From: a virus
Direction: 5' to 3' (one strand)
IMG/VR virus record: IMGVR_UViG_3300049846_000211
Coordinates: 1-30,363 of that record
Length of the DNA stretch: 30,363 nucleotides
Both the position numbers and the translations under genes were made by a program. Numbering within the stretch: position 1 is the first letter of the stretch; the number at the start of each line of letters is the position of its first letter. The notes beneath the pieces were generated by a model, which ran no database searches, was not told the DNA's origin, and worked only from the letters and a program-made list of their open reading frames with translations. Positions 1 through 8,354 of the stretch are shown piece by piece.

Positions 1-457
1 GCACCGGAATGCCGGCCTTGATCTGCTTCTCGATGGTGCCGAAGTTGGCATTGGTGACGAAGCGGGCCGTGATGCCGAAGCTGGCGAGCGCCTTGATCTG
101 CGCCTGGCTGTCGGTGGTGTCGCCGTAGCGGAACACCCGACCGAGGTAGGTGTCGTCGCCGTTGGAACCAGCCAGCGTGCCGGGCTTGAGCGTCTCGAGG
201 AGCATGGCGCAGCTGCTCGAGAAGCACATCCGGTGGGCGTGTGCTGTGCCGGAGTCGCGCTGGCTGTAGTAGGGCACCCGGAGAGGGTTGGTCGGCGGCG
301 ATGGTTTGGGGTCCACCGCCGCCTTCCAGATGCTGCCAAGTTCACCTGTGGGGTCGAGCGAACCGGGCGGCAACTTTTCTTCGACCGCGTTCCAGAACGC
401 GATGTGGTGCGAGAGCGACAGATCGCTGTGCTTTACGTGGTCGAGGAGTCGGGCCAT
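1..457 (-). CDS. C39-like peptidase, probable endolysin (partial)
   Basis: The first 152 residues are present; the gene runs off the left edge. The sequence starts ARLLDHVKHSDLSLSHHIAF; from about residue 60 it shows RVPYYSQRDSGTAHAHRMCF and SSSCAMLLETLKPGTL. This is the N-terminal signature of C39-like (Peptidase_C39_2) domains; Cys83 in SSSCAM is the likely nucleophile and Cys78 is close by. Later comes YGDTTDSQAQIKALASFGIT, then ATTEMPT-free strand-helix sequence up to KAGIPV. The catalytic His and Asp should lie beyond the edge. Related proteins in cyanophages are seen as peptidoglycan hydrolases. The ATG lies four bases after the previous stop and has a weak, very close AAAGG. Confidence 0.8.
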   Translation of the reverse strand, partial: MARLLDHVKHSDLSLSHHIAFWNAVEEKLPPGSLDPTGELGSIWKAAVDPKPSPPTNPLRVPYYSQRDSGTAHAHRMCFSSSCAMLLETLKPGTLAGSNGDDTYLGRVFRYGDTTDSQAQIKALASFGITARFVTNANFGTIEKQIKAGIPV

Positions 458-461
458 CCTT

Positions 462-617
462 TCAGGGGCGACGCTTCGGGAATGCAATCTTGAGGGCCTG
501 GAGGCCGAGCTGAATCCAGCTGTTTGACTTCAGGGGGCTGAGCGCGATGATCTCGGAGCCTGCGGCGACGATGATCGCGATGATCGCAACGGTAGTCGGG
601 TCCATCTCTAGGGTCAT
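462..617 (-). CDS. Small membrane protein, holin candidate
   Basis: The product has 51 residues from ATG at 617, with AGGAG six bases upstream; a second ATG at 605 gives 47 residues. A transmembrane helix covers about residues 8-27 (TVAIIAIIVAAGSEIIALSP), followed by an amphipathic helix (SWIQLGLQALKIAF) and a basic end (PKRRP). A cyanophage family of similar short proteins, whose function is not settled, is familiar to me. Together with the coiled-coil membrane protein before it and the C39-like peptidase after it, it is a holin or holin-partner candidate. Confidence 0.75.
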   Translation of the reverse strand: MTLEMDPTTVAIIAIIVAAGSEIIALSPLKSNSWIQLGLQALKIAFPKRRP

Positions 618-638
618 ATGGCGCTCCTAAGGCTAGCC

Positions 639-902
639 CTACTGCGAGACGACAGCTGCAGTTGGTTTGATGTTGAGCTGAAAGTGCTGTCCGACGAACG
701 ATGCAAGTGGCGGCAGCACAAGGCTGGCTATCACTGCTACCAGCACCACCTGAGCCATACGGATTTCAAGCTTGTTCAGGCGGGTAAAGATGTCCTTCTT
801 CTCCTCGTCGTCAGCCGTTCGACTGAGGATGATGGCATCCATCTTGCCTTGAAGGATGCCAAGCTCCCGATAGATCTCAGCGTGTGAAACCTCGCGCTCC
901 AT
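639..902 (-). CDS. Holin-like membrane protein with coiled-coil N-terminus
   Basis: This 87-residue protein has an N-terminal charged helix (SHAEIYRELGILQGKMDAII, then DDEEKKDIFTRLNKLEIRMA) predicted as coiled coil. One transmembrane helix follows at about residues 51-72 (QVVLVAVIASLVLPPLASFV), then a short C-terminal tail. The layout resembles XhlA/hemolysin-type holin partners: coiled coil inside, one membrane span. AGGAG lies five bases before the ATG. Neighbouring genes encode another small membrane protein and a peptidase, which supports a lysis role, though a direct family match cannot be confirmed here. Confidence 0.72.
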   Translation of the reverse strand: MEREVSHAEIYRELGILQGKMDAIILSRTADDEEKKDIFTRLNKLEIRMAQVVLVAVIASLVLPPLASFVGQHFQLNIKPTAAVVSQ

Positions 903-928
903 CGGGGCTCCTGGCCAATTTGATCATC

Positions 929-1078
929 CTAGTGATCGACGCTTGGTGGGTCTCCAAGAGGATCCGGTCTGCCCGCGAGGATGGCAAGAGCACGCTTGTA
1001 GTACCAGTTGTCGGTCTTTCCCGCTGCTTCCAGCGCATCCTTGATTTTGCGCCAGTTCTCGCGGGTTTCCCGGTCCAT
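929..1078 (-). CDS. Small hypothetical protein of cyanophage type
   Basis: The product has 49 residues, starting MDRETRENWRKIKDALEAAG and continuing KTDNWYYKRALAILAGRPDP. It is predicted as two short helices with an aromatic turn. I recall related short proteins in cyanophages and Synechococcus genomes without a known role. The start is coupled to the upstream stop (TAATG) and the end is TAG at 931-929. It is followed 26 bases later by a holin-like gene. Location between fibre and lysis genes is the only functional clue. Confidence 0.75.
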   Translation of the reverse strand: MDRETRENWRKIKDALEAAGKTDNWYYKRALAILAGRPDPLGDPPSVDH

Positions 1079-1230
1079 TACCTGCCTTGCCCCCGGTAGC
1101 GGCGCTTGCGCTGCGGGTTGCGGCTGGTGCCGCTGAGCTTGGTGTGCAGCGAGCGCCCCTGCTTGGTTTTCTTGGGCTTGCCGGGTGCGTGCTCGACGCG
1201 AGCGGTGCCGACCTTAGATTTTACTGCCAC
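1078..1230 (-). CDS. Small basic protein of cyanophage type
   Basis: The product has 50 residues from a GTG start at 1230 that overlaps the previous gene; GGAG lies four bases before it. The translation reads MAVKSKVGTARVEHAPGKPK, then KTKQGRSLHTKLSGTSRNPQ and a RKRRYRGQGR end. It is strongly basic (Lys, Arg), with no hydrophobic core, so it is probably disordered or nucleic-acid or lipopolysaccharide contacting. I recall near-identical short proteins from marine cyanophages and picocyanobacteria, of unknown function. Its TAA overlaps the next ATG (TAATG). Confidence 0.8.
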   Translation of the reverse strand: MAVKSKVGTARVEHAPGKPKKTKQGRSLHTKLSGTSRNPQRKRRYRGQGR

Positions 1231-1541
1231 GGCACTCCGGCGGCTTTGCTGGGAGCCCGCTGCTCAGAGAGCTGCTGCTTGAGAGCGGCCTCTACATTGG
1301 CTACAGCTTCCTCGCCCAGTTTGGCGTGCAACCAGCCAATCACCTGTTCCTTGGTGATTTCGGCATATGGCGCCATGCTGTCTGGATCAGCGGCATCAAG
1401 GCCGATCGAGCCATAGGCGCCTGCGCGATAAGTGCCGTCTTCGGCATCAACGGTGTAGTGAATCGTCTGGACTTCACCGGTAGCGGCGACACGCTCCAGT
1501 GTGCTGATGCTCCAGGTGATGGTCACGCTTGGGTCGGACAT
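1221..1541 (-). CDS. Fibre-associated small protein, copy 2 (GVPW family)
   Basis: This 106-residue protein shows the same layout and exact length as the product of 19077-19397. It opens with a strand pair (VTITWSISTLERVAATGEVQ, HYTVDAEDGTYRAGAYGS). A turn follows, then PYAEITKEQVIGWLHAKLG and an amphipathic helix, ending AAGVPWQ. It directly follows the 1043-residue fibre gene by 68 bases and has GAGG seven bases before the ATG. This copy keeps the AYGSIGL segment that I recall from cyanophage members and is likely nearer the ancestral form. A role in fibre folding or capping is inferred from position. Its end overlaps the next GTG start. Confidence 0.82.
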   Translation of the reverse strand: MSDPSVTITWSISTLERVAATGEVQTIHYTVDAEDGTYRAGAYGSIGLDAADPDSMAPYAEITKEQVIGWLHAKLGEEAVANVEAALKQQLSEQRAPSKAAGVPWQ

Positions 1542-1609
1542 TTGGAAGCCTCGGTGGTTGCAGGGTAAACGATGCCGAGGAAAAATTCAACTCCGCGGCA
1601 GTGCTGTCA

Positions 1610-4600
1610 TCAGCCTTCGTAGAGAACGTTAAACGTACCAGCGTCAAATGTTGACGTGGTATTAACAAGTTGAACTTGTGTTAATGCTCCAGCCAAAGCA
1701 ATATAGCCGTTTAAGCATCCTGTCCTACTATTTGTGCCAGTTGTGTTTGCAGCAAAAGTCCCACCTATGACCCAGGTATTTCCCGTAATATTAGAAAGAG
1801 TCAGGGTGCCGGAATAGACGCTAGCTGCTGCATTGGATCCTGTAAGAATCATTGTAAACTCTGTTGAAAAAGCGAATACGCTTGCTGTGCCACCATCTGA
1901 AACACGAAAATGTGCACCTAAATATCCAGTTGAAACAATTCCACCAGAAGTACCAACCCGAATTCCAAAGGAATCGGCACCAGCGCAGCTGAGGTCTGTA
2001 AATAGGATGGTTATCCGTTTTGCCCATGACGGAACAGCCGTAAAGGTGTAAGTAGCAGCCCCACTTGTCGTTACGGCAGTATCTGCTTTGACTGAACCCT
2101 GTACAGATCCAGTGGTAATTACATCTTGAGACCCAAAGTTGGGGGTAATTTTTGAGCCAGCAATTGCTGCGGATGCGCTTACGTCAGCGTTAACAATTAC
2201 GCCAGTGCCAATAGAGGTGACACCGGTGTTGCTGACTGTGACGTCGCCGGACAGCGCTGTAACGGTTGGCACATTAGATGCGTTGCCTAAAAGCACGCTG
2301 CCGGCAGTCATCGATGCCAGCTTGCTGTAAGCTATAGCTGCACTGGCATTAACGTCGGCGTTAACAATTACACCGCTGCCGATAGCGGTAACGCCAGCGC
2401 TGCTGACTGTGACGTCGCCAGTAAGCGCCGTTACAGTGGGCACGTTTGTCGCATTGCCCAGCAGAACTGAACCGGCAGTCATCGATGCCAGCTTGCTGTA
2501 GGCAATGGCAGCGCTAGCGTTGATGTCAACATCGACAATGGTGCCATCAGCAATCATTGAGCTGGTGACACTGCCGGTATCGCCAGTTGTGACAATTGTG
2601 CCCGAAACATTGGGTGCAGTCAGTACACGATCTGCCGTAAGCGACGCTGGAACGATTTCAACAGTGCGGCTTGACGTGCCACCAGCGCGACCACGGAGCA
2701 GGATGCCGTCTTGCGTGGCGGCAGAACGGAAAATCTGGCCGGTTGCATTGGTAAAAGTATTGGCGCCTGTAAAAGCATTAGCGGATGCCAAAAAGACATC
2801 ACCGCCACCTGCGCTGATTGTCGTCCATGTAGGCGCGGCACCGGTGCCGCTGCTGGTCAAGACCTGACCACTAGTACCGTAGTTGGCGCCAGATAGACCA
2901 AAGGCACCGGTGGAAGCGATGCGCAGCCGCTCTGTCGGTGTGGCCGCACCATCGGCAGTGGTACTAAAGACAAGCCGTCCTGGCATGTCGTTAAGGCCAG
3001 GAGTTCCGTCTACGGCTGCAAAAATTTGAGCTGCACGTATTTGCGCTGCTCCATCAGACGCGCTAAAGTAAATCGAACCGGCTACATCGCCACTGACAGC
3101 AATCGCTTCTGTCCCAACTGTTGTTGTGTTGCTACGTCCAAGCTGTAAAGTACCGCCTCCACCTGATGCAGTGTTAAACAACACTGAAGAAATTGAGCTA
3201 TCCGCAAATGTTGAGGCGACTCTTTGTAGGCCAGGGCTCCTGGCTGCGCCATCACCAGTTGGAACGTTATAAACACTACTCGTTCCCAGCAGCAATCGCC
3301 CTGCTTGGTCAATGCGGGCGCGTTCGGCTAGTGCAGTGTTAAATAAGTCAGCGGACCCAGTATAGAACTTAATCTCTCCAAGAAATCCATTTGTGCCTGC
3401 GCCATTCATACCAATGGCAGCCAAGCCATTGGTGCTGCCTATGTCGGATCGAAGCAAGCGCCGCTCGGTTGGCCTGTCTCCAGCTCCAGCGCCACCTGTG
3501 GACTGAAGCGCAACGTTGCCACCCGTGACAGAAACAATGTCTCCAGGCGCAGTCGTGCCGATCCCGACCCTGCCGCTGCTGTCAATCCGCAGGCGCTCCG
3601 TAGGGCTGCTAGCACCATCGGCCGTAGTGCTAAACACCAAACGCCCTGGCATGTCGTTGGTGCCGGGGGTGCCGTCTACGGCGGCGGAGATGGCGGCGCC
3701 TGTAATAAATGCCGTGCCATCAGAACCGGCATATTGAGTCTGACCTAAAACATCATTTGCTTGAACAACGGTATGGTTACCAGTTGTGGCGTTGCGTGAC
3801 TTTAGGAAAAAGAAATTAGAGCCGTTTGCGTCTGCACTAAATAGTGATGAGCTGTAGCTGTAAAAAGAGTTGCTTTGAACTTGCGCGGCAAAAGTAACAG
3901 CAGTGATCGCACTACTCGTCCCCACCAGCAGTCGGCCGGAGGAGTCGATGCGGGCGCGTTCAGTAGTTGCAACTGATCCCGATGGTGTCGTATTAAAGGA
4001 AATAAAACCAGGGCTAGAAGTTGAGCTAATTGCTCCGTCACTGTTTACACCAATTGCCGCAACATCTTGATAAGCAGTCCCGTCATAGCCACGTCCGACA
4101 ACCACCGCGACGTTGGTGCTGGTGCTAATTACAGTAGGTGAGGCTTGTGTACCTGCAGCACTACGCAGAACTATTGACCCAGGTGCTCCGTATCTGCCGC
4201 TATTGAGCACTCCGTTATCAACGTGCAACAGAGATGCTGGGCTTGCAGTGCCTACTCCAATACTCCCACTCGCATCTACAAACACCCGCCCTGCCCCACC
4301 CGTGCTGATCGCCAGCTGGTCTGCGCCGGGGCTGTAGATCCCGGTGTTGGTGTTGCCGCTGACATACAGGCCAGGCGCCGCTGCGGTGCCCGCGATGACG
4401 CCAAGTGCGCCAGTCATCACGTCGCCGTTTGCGTCCACGAACGTGCCGCTCTCGCTGCGCCAGGCCGTGCCGTCCCACACCTTGAACACGTAAGTGCCGC
4501 CGGTGGTGTCAAGCCACTGCTCACCCTTGCTGTTGCCAGCTTGGCCGCCAACTGCTGGCGAGACGTTAGGCGCGGTGGTGCCTACATGCACTGGGCCAAC

Positions 4601-4741
4601 TTTGACCAAGTCGCCATTGCTGTCCTTGAAGAACAGGCCGGGGCTAGTCAGGTTGGTGTTAATGGCCAGCTGGCCATCAGACATCGAGCCAGGGACTGGA
4701 CGCTTATCGAGCGTGCTGCTCCGAAGGTGCTGCAGTGCCAT
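1610..4741 (-). CDS. Large tail fibre protein, probable receptor-binding fibre
   Basis: This 1043-residue protein starts ALQHLRSSTLDKRPVPGSMS, an attachment domain seen in cyanobacterial phage fibres. It continues with FKVWDGTAWRSESGTFVDAN and GNTNTGIYSPGADQLAISTG. The centre holds several copies of a module ending ERLRIDSSGRxxxGT, including two long near-identical stretches of the type DGTPGxNDMPGRLVFSTTAD. A 57-residue unit (ALTGDVTVSSAGVTAIGSGV, then SKLASMTAGSVLLGN) is tandemly repeated at 2160-2530. The last about 165 residues (from SWAKRITILFTDLSCAGADS) form a beta-sandwich-type tip. DNA for the tip is clearly less GC-rich than the shaft, consistent with exchange of host-range domains. 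Confidence 0.9.
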   Translation of the reverse strand: MALQHLRSSTLDKRPVPGSMSDGQLAINTNLTSPGLFFKDSNGDLVKVGPVHVGTTAPNVSPAVGGQAGNSKGEQWLDTTGGTYVFKVWDGTAWRSESGTFVDANGDVMTGALGVIAGTAAAPGLYVSGNTNTGIYSPGADQLAISTGGAGRVFVDASGSIGVGTASPASLLHVDNGVLNSGRYGAPGSIVLRSAAGTQASPTVISTSTNVAVVVGRGYDGTAYQDVAAIGVNSDGAISSTSSPGFISFNTTPSGSVATTERARIDSSGRLLVGTSSAITAVTFAAQVQSNSFYSYSSSLFSADANGSNFFFLKSRNATTGNHTVVQANDVLGQTQYAGSDGTAFITGAAISAAVDGTPGTNDMPGRLVFSTTADGASSPTERLRIDSSGRVGIGTTAPGDIVSVTGGNVALQSTGGAGAGDRPTERRLLRSDIGSTNGLAAIGMNGAGTNGFLGEIKFYTGSADLFNTALAERARIDQAGRLLLGTSSVYNVPTGDGAARSPGLQRVASTFADSSISSVLFNTASGGGGTLQLGRSNTTTVGTEAIAVSGDVAGSIYFSASDGAAQIRAAQIFAAVDGTPGLNDMPGRLVFSTTADGAATPTERLRIASTGAFGLSGANYGTSGQVLTSSGTGAAPTWTTISAGGGDVFLASANAFTGANTFTNATGQIFRSAATQDGILLRGRAGGTSSRTVEIVPASLTADRVLTAPNVSGTIVTTGDTGSVTSSMIADGTIVDVDINASAAIAYSKLASMTAGSVLLGNATNVPTVTALTGDVTVSSAGVTAIGSGVIVNADVNASAAIAYSKLASMTAGSVLLGNASNVPTVTALSGDVTVSNTGVTSIGTGVIVNADVSASAAIAGSKITPNFGSQDVITTGSVQGSVKADTAVTTSGAATYTFTAVPSWAKRITILFTDLSCAGADSFGIRVGTSGGIVSTGYLGAHFRVSDGGTASVFAFSTEFTMILTGSNAAASVYSGTLTLSNITGNTWVIGGTFAANTTGTNSRTGCLNGYIALAGALTQVQLVNTTSTFDAGTFNVLYEG
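2160..2530. repeat. 171-bp tandem coding repeat in the 1043-residue fibre
   Basis: CGTTAACAATTAC recurs at 2188 and 2359, and CCGGCAGTCATCGATGCCAG recurs at 2301 and 2472, each exactly 171 bases apart. The unit encodes 57 residues. About two full copies are present with divergent edges, which points to unequal exchange as a way to lengthen the shaft. Confidence 0.85.
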
Positions 4742-4789
4742 CCCTTAACGCCCCTTAGAGCCGGAATTGATTGTCACAGGTTAGCTCCA

Positions 4790-7441
4790 TCAGTACGTGC
4801 CGTCGTTGAGATCTGTCAGCACGGCCACCGTGCCGGTCTTGTTGGGCAAGGTGACCACGTTGTCTGCGGTGGGGTCTGCAACCGTCAAGGTGGTTTCAAA
4901 GGCATCTGCGGTGGTGCCTTCAAATACGAGGGCGACACCCGTGCTGAGTTCAAGGTTGCCAGTCAGTACGCCGCCGGCCTTGGGCAGCGCATTGTTGGCA
5001 AGATCGTAGGCGCTCTTGACTGCCGTCGCAGTCGCGGCAAGGGTGCTGCTGGTTGTAGCCGTTGAATCAGTGAGTTGCACCACGCCAGAGGCTGTGGTGC
5101 TTGCGGCCGTCACGCTAATGGCAGGCGTCGTCGTGCCGGTCGCTACCTGGATTGGCGCAGTGCCGGTGACGCTGGTGACAGTACCGGCGCCCACGGTCGC
5201 CCACTCCAAGCCGGTCGCAGTGGCACTATTGGCACGCAGCACTTGGCCGTTAGTGCCGACCGTGAGCTTTGTCAGCGTGGTTGAGGCCGACGCTGCAAGC
5301 AGGTCACCCTTGGTGTAAGTAACGACGCCAGTGCCGCCCCGCGCAACGGCAAGCGTGCCGCTGCTGATGTTGGTGGCATCGCGGCACTCGCTCGAAACCT
5401 CTTCAAGTGCTGCTTGAACATTTGTACTGCCAAGATTGGCGGCCGGCGTAAACCCGACGTTGGCAGCTGTCTGTGATGTGTACGTGCTCGAAACGTCAAT
5501 CTCCACCCAGTTGCTGCCGTTGGACAGAAGCAAGTCAGGGGGCGCTAGGGCGACAGTTGGCGCGGGAGCAGTACCTGTGCCACCAATTGAGACGACAACG
5601 TAGTACCCCAGATTGGTTGCACTTGCCGCAGGAAGCACTTGGCCAACTGACAGACCAATCGCAGCGCCTTCGCTAGTAGTGGTAGCAACTAGATTGGTTG
5701 TGGCATTGTAGGTGCCAGCGAAAACAACAGCGCCGGCAGAAATACCGATTGGCTGCCAGACGTTGCCGTCCCAGAGAAAGAATGCCTTGTCGAGCGGATT
5801 GAGAAAGATTTGCCCGATGTAATCAGCAGTCGGCAATGTTTCGCCGATTTGTGCCGTTGAGTAATTTGCCAGCTTGGCAGCCGTAACTGCATCGTTGGCA
5901 ATCAGGCTGGTGCCGATTGTTCCAGAGGTGATCTTGCTGGCATCCAGTGATGGGATGTCGCTAGCCACCAGTGCGGTAGCTGCAGTGATGTGACCTTGAC
6001 TATTGAACGTGATGCCAGAGACGGTCGCGCCGGTGACACTGTTGGAGTGGTTTAAGACACCACTGGTGACTGCCAGACCGGTTCCAGGCTGGATGATGCC
6101 TTTGGTGCTTGCGGTGGCGTCGGGTAAGTCGGCTGGCGTCAGTGCGCGGAATGTCGGGGCGGCGTTGGCACCAGTTGTAGGGCCAGCCCAGACACTGTTC
6201 GCTGCTTGCGTGTCAGATGTTGCGGTGATTGTGGCGCTGTAGGCATCTGGGTAGCTAACTGCAAGGTTGATCGGCGTCGAGTCCGAAATGTTGATCGTCC
6301 CGAGCGACGCTTGACGCAACCACTGCGAACCGGTCCAGGTGTACTCGATTCCGGTGTTGGTATTGATCCATTGCTGACCGATAAACGAGCCAGTGCCGGA
6401 CGGAGTAGCTGCCGCAACGATCGCAGCGGAGTTGTCAGCCAGCTTTGCGGCTGTGATGGCGTCATCAACCACCTTTGTGGTAGAAACCGCGTCAGCCGCA
6501 AGTTTGGCGTTGGTGACGGCAGCGCTGGCGATTGTTGCCGCAAAACTGCCCGTGCCACTGCCGGTGACATCACCCGTCAGCGTGATGGTTTGATCGCCAG
6601 TGTTGGTGCCGGAGCTGGTGCCGCTGAAGCTTGAACCATTCGTCCATGTGCCGGTGGCGGTGGCAAGGGTGCCCAAGCCTAGGGTTGTGCGCTGCGCGGC
6701 GGCATCGGCATCGTCAAGCAGGGCTCGGCCAGCCGATGTGCAGATGATCTCCTCGACGGTTCCGGAGCCGGCCGTGCTGCGCCCCAGTAGACGATCTGTG
6801 GCGCTGACGTTCTGGATCTTGCTGTAGGTGACAGAGCCGCTGGCAAGTTCACTGCTCCCCACAGCACCAGCAGCGATCTGCGTGGCCGTAATGGTGTCGG
6901 TGGCGATCTTGGCCGCCGTGACGGCACCGTCAGCGATCTTGGCGGTCGTGATTGACCCGTCAGTGATGTTGCTAGAGCCAAGAGCAGCCAGTTTGGCTGA
7001 AGTGATCGAGCCATCCGCGATCTTCGCGGTCGTAATGGCACCATCCGCGATACCGGCCGTAGGCATCACCACCTGCTGGTAGCTGGTGCCGTTGAAGACC
7101 TGAAGATTCCCAGAGGTGCTGTTGAAGTAACCGCGACCTTCGAAGTTGTCCGTGATGGGCGCGGTAGCCTGAACCGCAACCGAGCTGTCCGCAGCAAGCT
7201 TGACGGCTGTGACCGCCCCACTGGCCAGGGCTGCTGCACCGAGCTTGATGGCTGAGTTCTGATCGATCTTGGAAATATCGATCGCGCCGACCGAGGCCAG
7301 GTCGACTGCTGCATCTGCGAGATCTTGGACTGTGACCTTTTTGGTCTCGCTGGCAGAGATGTCCGCGATCGGCAGGACGTCGTTGGCCGCAACGCTGGCA
7401 GCGGGCAACGACGTGAGCTGAGTAATCCTCTGGTCGGCCAA
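4790..7441 (-). CDS. Large tail fibre protein
   Basis: The 883-residue product starts at TTG (7441), with AGGGGA upstream at good spacing. The N-terminus ITQLTSLPAASVAANDVLPI and the following ADISASETKKVTVQDLAD form an attachment domain common to cyanobacterial phage fibres. About residues 125-210 consist of ten-residue repeats of the type ADGxITxAKI. Later modules include DRLLGRSTAGSGTVEEIICT, TGDQTITLTGDVTGSGTGSF, and QWINTNTGIEYTWTGSQWLR. The C-terminus is NKTGTVAVLTDLNDGTY. A long trimeric shaft is likely. No S74 chaperone domain is visible. It precedes a second, longer fibre, so the two may form parts of one jointed fibre. Confidence 0.9.
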   Translation of the reverse strand: MADQRITQLTSLPAASVAANDVLPIADISASETKKVTVQDLADAAVDLASVGAIDISKIDQNSAIKLGAAALASGAVTAVKLAADSSVAVQATAPITDNFEGRGYFNSTSGNLQVFNGTSYQQVVMPTAGIADGAITTAKIADGSITSAKLAALGSSNITDGSITTAKIADGAVTAAKIATDTITATQIAAGAVGSSELASGSVTYSKIQNVSATDRLLGRSTAGSGTVEEIICTSAGRALLDDADAAAQRTTLGLGTLATATGTWTNGSSFSGTSSGTNTGDQTITLTGDVTGSGTGSFAATIASAAVTNAKLAADAVSTTKVVDDAITAAKLADNSAAIVAAATPSGTGSFIGQQWINTNTGIEYTWTGSQWLRQASLGTINISDSTPINLAVSYPDAYSATITATSDTQAANSVWAGPTTGANAAPTFRALTPADLPDATASTKGIIQPGTGLAVTSGVLNHSNSVTGATVSGITFNSQGHITAATALVASDIPSLDASKITSGTIGTSLIANDAVTAAKLANYSTAQIGETLPTADYIGQIFLNPLDKAFFLWDGNVWQPIGISAGAVVFAGTYNATTNLVATTTSEGAAIGLSVGQVLPAASATNLGYYVVVSIGGTGTAPAPTVALAPPDLLLSNGSNWVEIDVSSTYTSQTAANVGFTPAANLGSTNVQAALEEVSSECRDATNISSGTLAVARGGTGVVTYTKGDLLAASASTTLTKLTVGTNGQVLRANSATATGLEWATVGAGTVTSVTGTAPIQVATGTTTPAISVTAASTTASGVVQLTDSTATTSSTLAATATAVKSAYDLANNALPKAGGVLTGNLELSTGVALVFEGTTADAFETTLTVADPTADNVVTLPNKTGTVAVLTDLNDGTY
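6827..7062. repeat. 30-bp coding repeats in the 883-residue fibre
   Basis: Degenerate direct repeats of about 30 bases (for example copies beginning at 6903 and 6933, and again at 7017) encode a ten-residue unit resembling ADGSITTAKI. The unit is broken by an insertion at about 6963-7010. The array forms part of the fibre shaft and is not CRISPR-like because the copies are adjacent and in frame. Confidence 0.7.
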
Positions 7442-7478
7442 GGCTCAGTCCCCTTGTTCTGCGGTGCTAGGAGCCATG

Positions 7479-8354
7479 CTAGTCCGTCTCTTCCGTGAGC
7501 AGGAAGTCCAGTGACTGTTCCAGGTTGACGCGATCCGCGTCCTCCTTGAGGATGTAGCCGGATGGCTTGCCAAAGACCAAGCGAATATCGCCAGTGGTCA
7601 CGAAGTCAATCGCGCACTCGATGGCCTGACCGGCTGTGACCTGAACGCCGGCGCGAGTGATGACGGCAGTAAGGTCGTAAAAGACTGTTTCGACGTTTGC
7701 GTCGACCTGTTGATCGGTCATGTAAAGACCGATGTCGCACTCGCTGCCGATGTCAACCCGCTGGATGATCTGCATCACCAAGAGGGCCGGCTCGTCTACG
7801 CCGCTTGTTTCATAACTAAATGAGCAGTTAATCCGTCCCGAGCCGCTAATCAGGCCAGCGGAATACTGGCGGCGAAATTTGTCACTGAGAGTCGTAATAT
7901 CAATAGCCTCTCGATCCGTGCTGAACTCGTAGCTCTGGATGCAGCCCAAGATATTGAAGGCTACGTCGCGGACGGAGATCTTGACAGGAATAGGCGCACC
8001 AGAGAAGGCGCTGACAGGGATCTCAGCCGCTCGCACGTTATTGACCGCATCAGCAAATGTGCGGAAAAAACGAAGACCGCCAGCTGCATTGACATTGACG
8101 TATGCACTTAAAGCGTTGCTTACAGTGTTGTCGTTCCAGGCGCCGTTAGGAAAAAACAACAGCAGGCGCGGATCGGTCGTGGTGATCTCAATCCGATCAC
8201 CCGTCAAAAGGTTTTCAATCGCACCATCAAAGCCGACTCGGTTTAGAGTAGTGTTGACATCATCTGGATTGATAAATCCCTCAAGAAAGCCAAACTGCAG
8301 CTGAGAGCCGCGCCGCAGCTTGATGTTTCCCTGATTTCCAAGGAAGAAAGTCAT
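7479..8354 (-). CDS. Tail-tube-like protein distal to J, long form
   Basis: The product has 291 residues. The second half (from about residue 125) repeats the layout of the preceding 141-residue protein: NILGCIQSYEFSTDREAIDI aligns with SLPVAKIRDWSLETSVELLS, and QYSAGLISGSGRINCSFSYE aligns with TFTPGIKSASGTATLLYYRL. The first half (LGNQGNIKLRRGSQLQFGFL, GDRIEITTTDPRLLLFF) is an added beta domain. Together the two genes look like a duplicated tube-type fold used at the tail tip or as a fibre-attachment ring before the large fibres. No function can be proven from sequence alone. Confidence 0.7.
   Translation of the reverse strand: MTFFLGNQGNIKLRRGSQLQFGFLEGFINPDDVNTTLNRVGFDGAIENLLTGDRIEITTTDPRLLLFFPNGAWNDNTVSNALSAYVNVNAAGGLRFFRTFADAVNNVRAAEIPVSAFSGAPIPVKISVRDVAFNILGCIQSYEFSTDREAIDITTLSDKFRRQYSAGLISGSGRINCSFSYETSGVDEPALLVMQIIQRVDIGSECDIGLYMTDQQVDANVETVFYDLTAVITRAGVQVTAGQAIECAIDFVTTGDIRLVFGKPSGYILKEDADRVNLEQSLDFLLTEETD

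Noticed and set aside
1610-2150. Diversity-generating retroelement target at the fibre tip
   Set aside because: No reverse transcriptase, no template repeat and no C-type-lectin-like end are visible, despite the Mtd-N-like domain in a neighbouring protein.
2160-2530. Repeats in the fibre gene as a CRISPR array
   Set aside because: The 171-base units are adjacent, in frame and encode continuous fibre protein; there are no spacers and no cas genes.
4223-5065. Long plus-strand open frame of 280 codons, and others such as 18669-19442 and 26506-27420
   Set aside because: They lie opposite well-supported minus-strand genes, have biased Arg/His/Cys-rich translations without recognisable motifs, and arise from the high GC content.
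7442-7478. Ten-codon open frame MAPSTAEQGD before the 883-residue fibre
   Set aside because: It is very short and its end overlaps the ribosome site of the fibre gene; a leader-peptide role cannot be supported from sequence.
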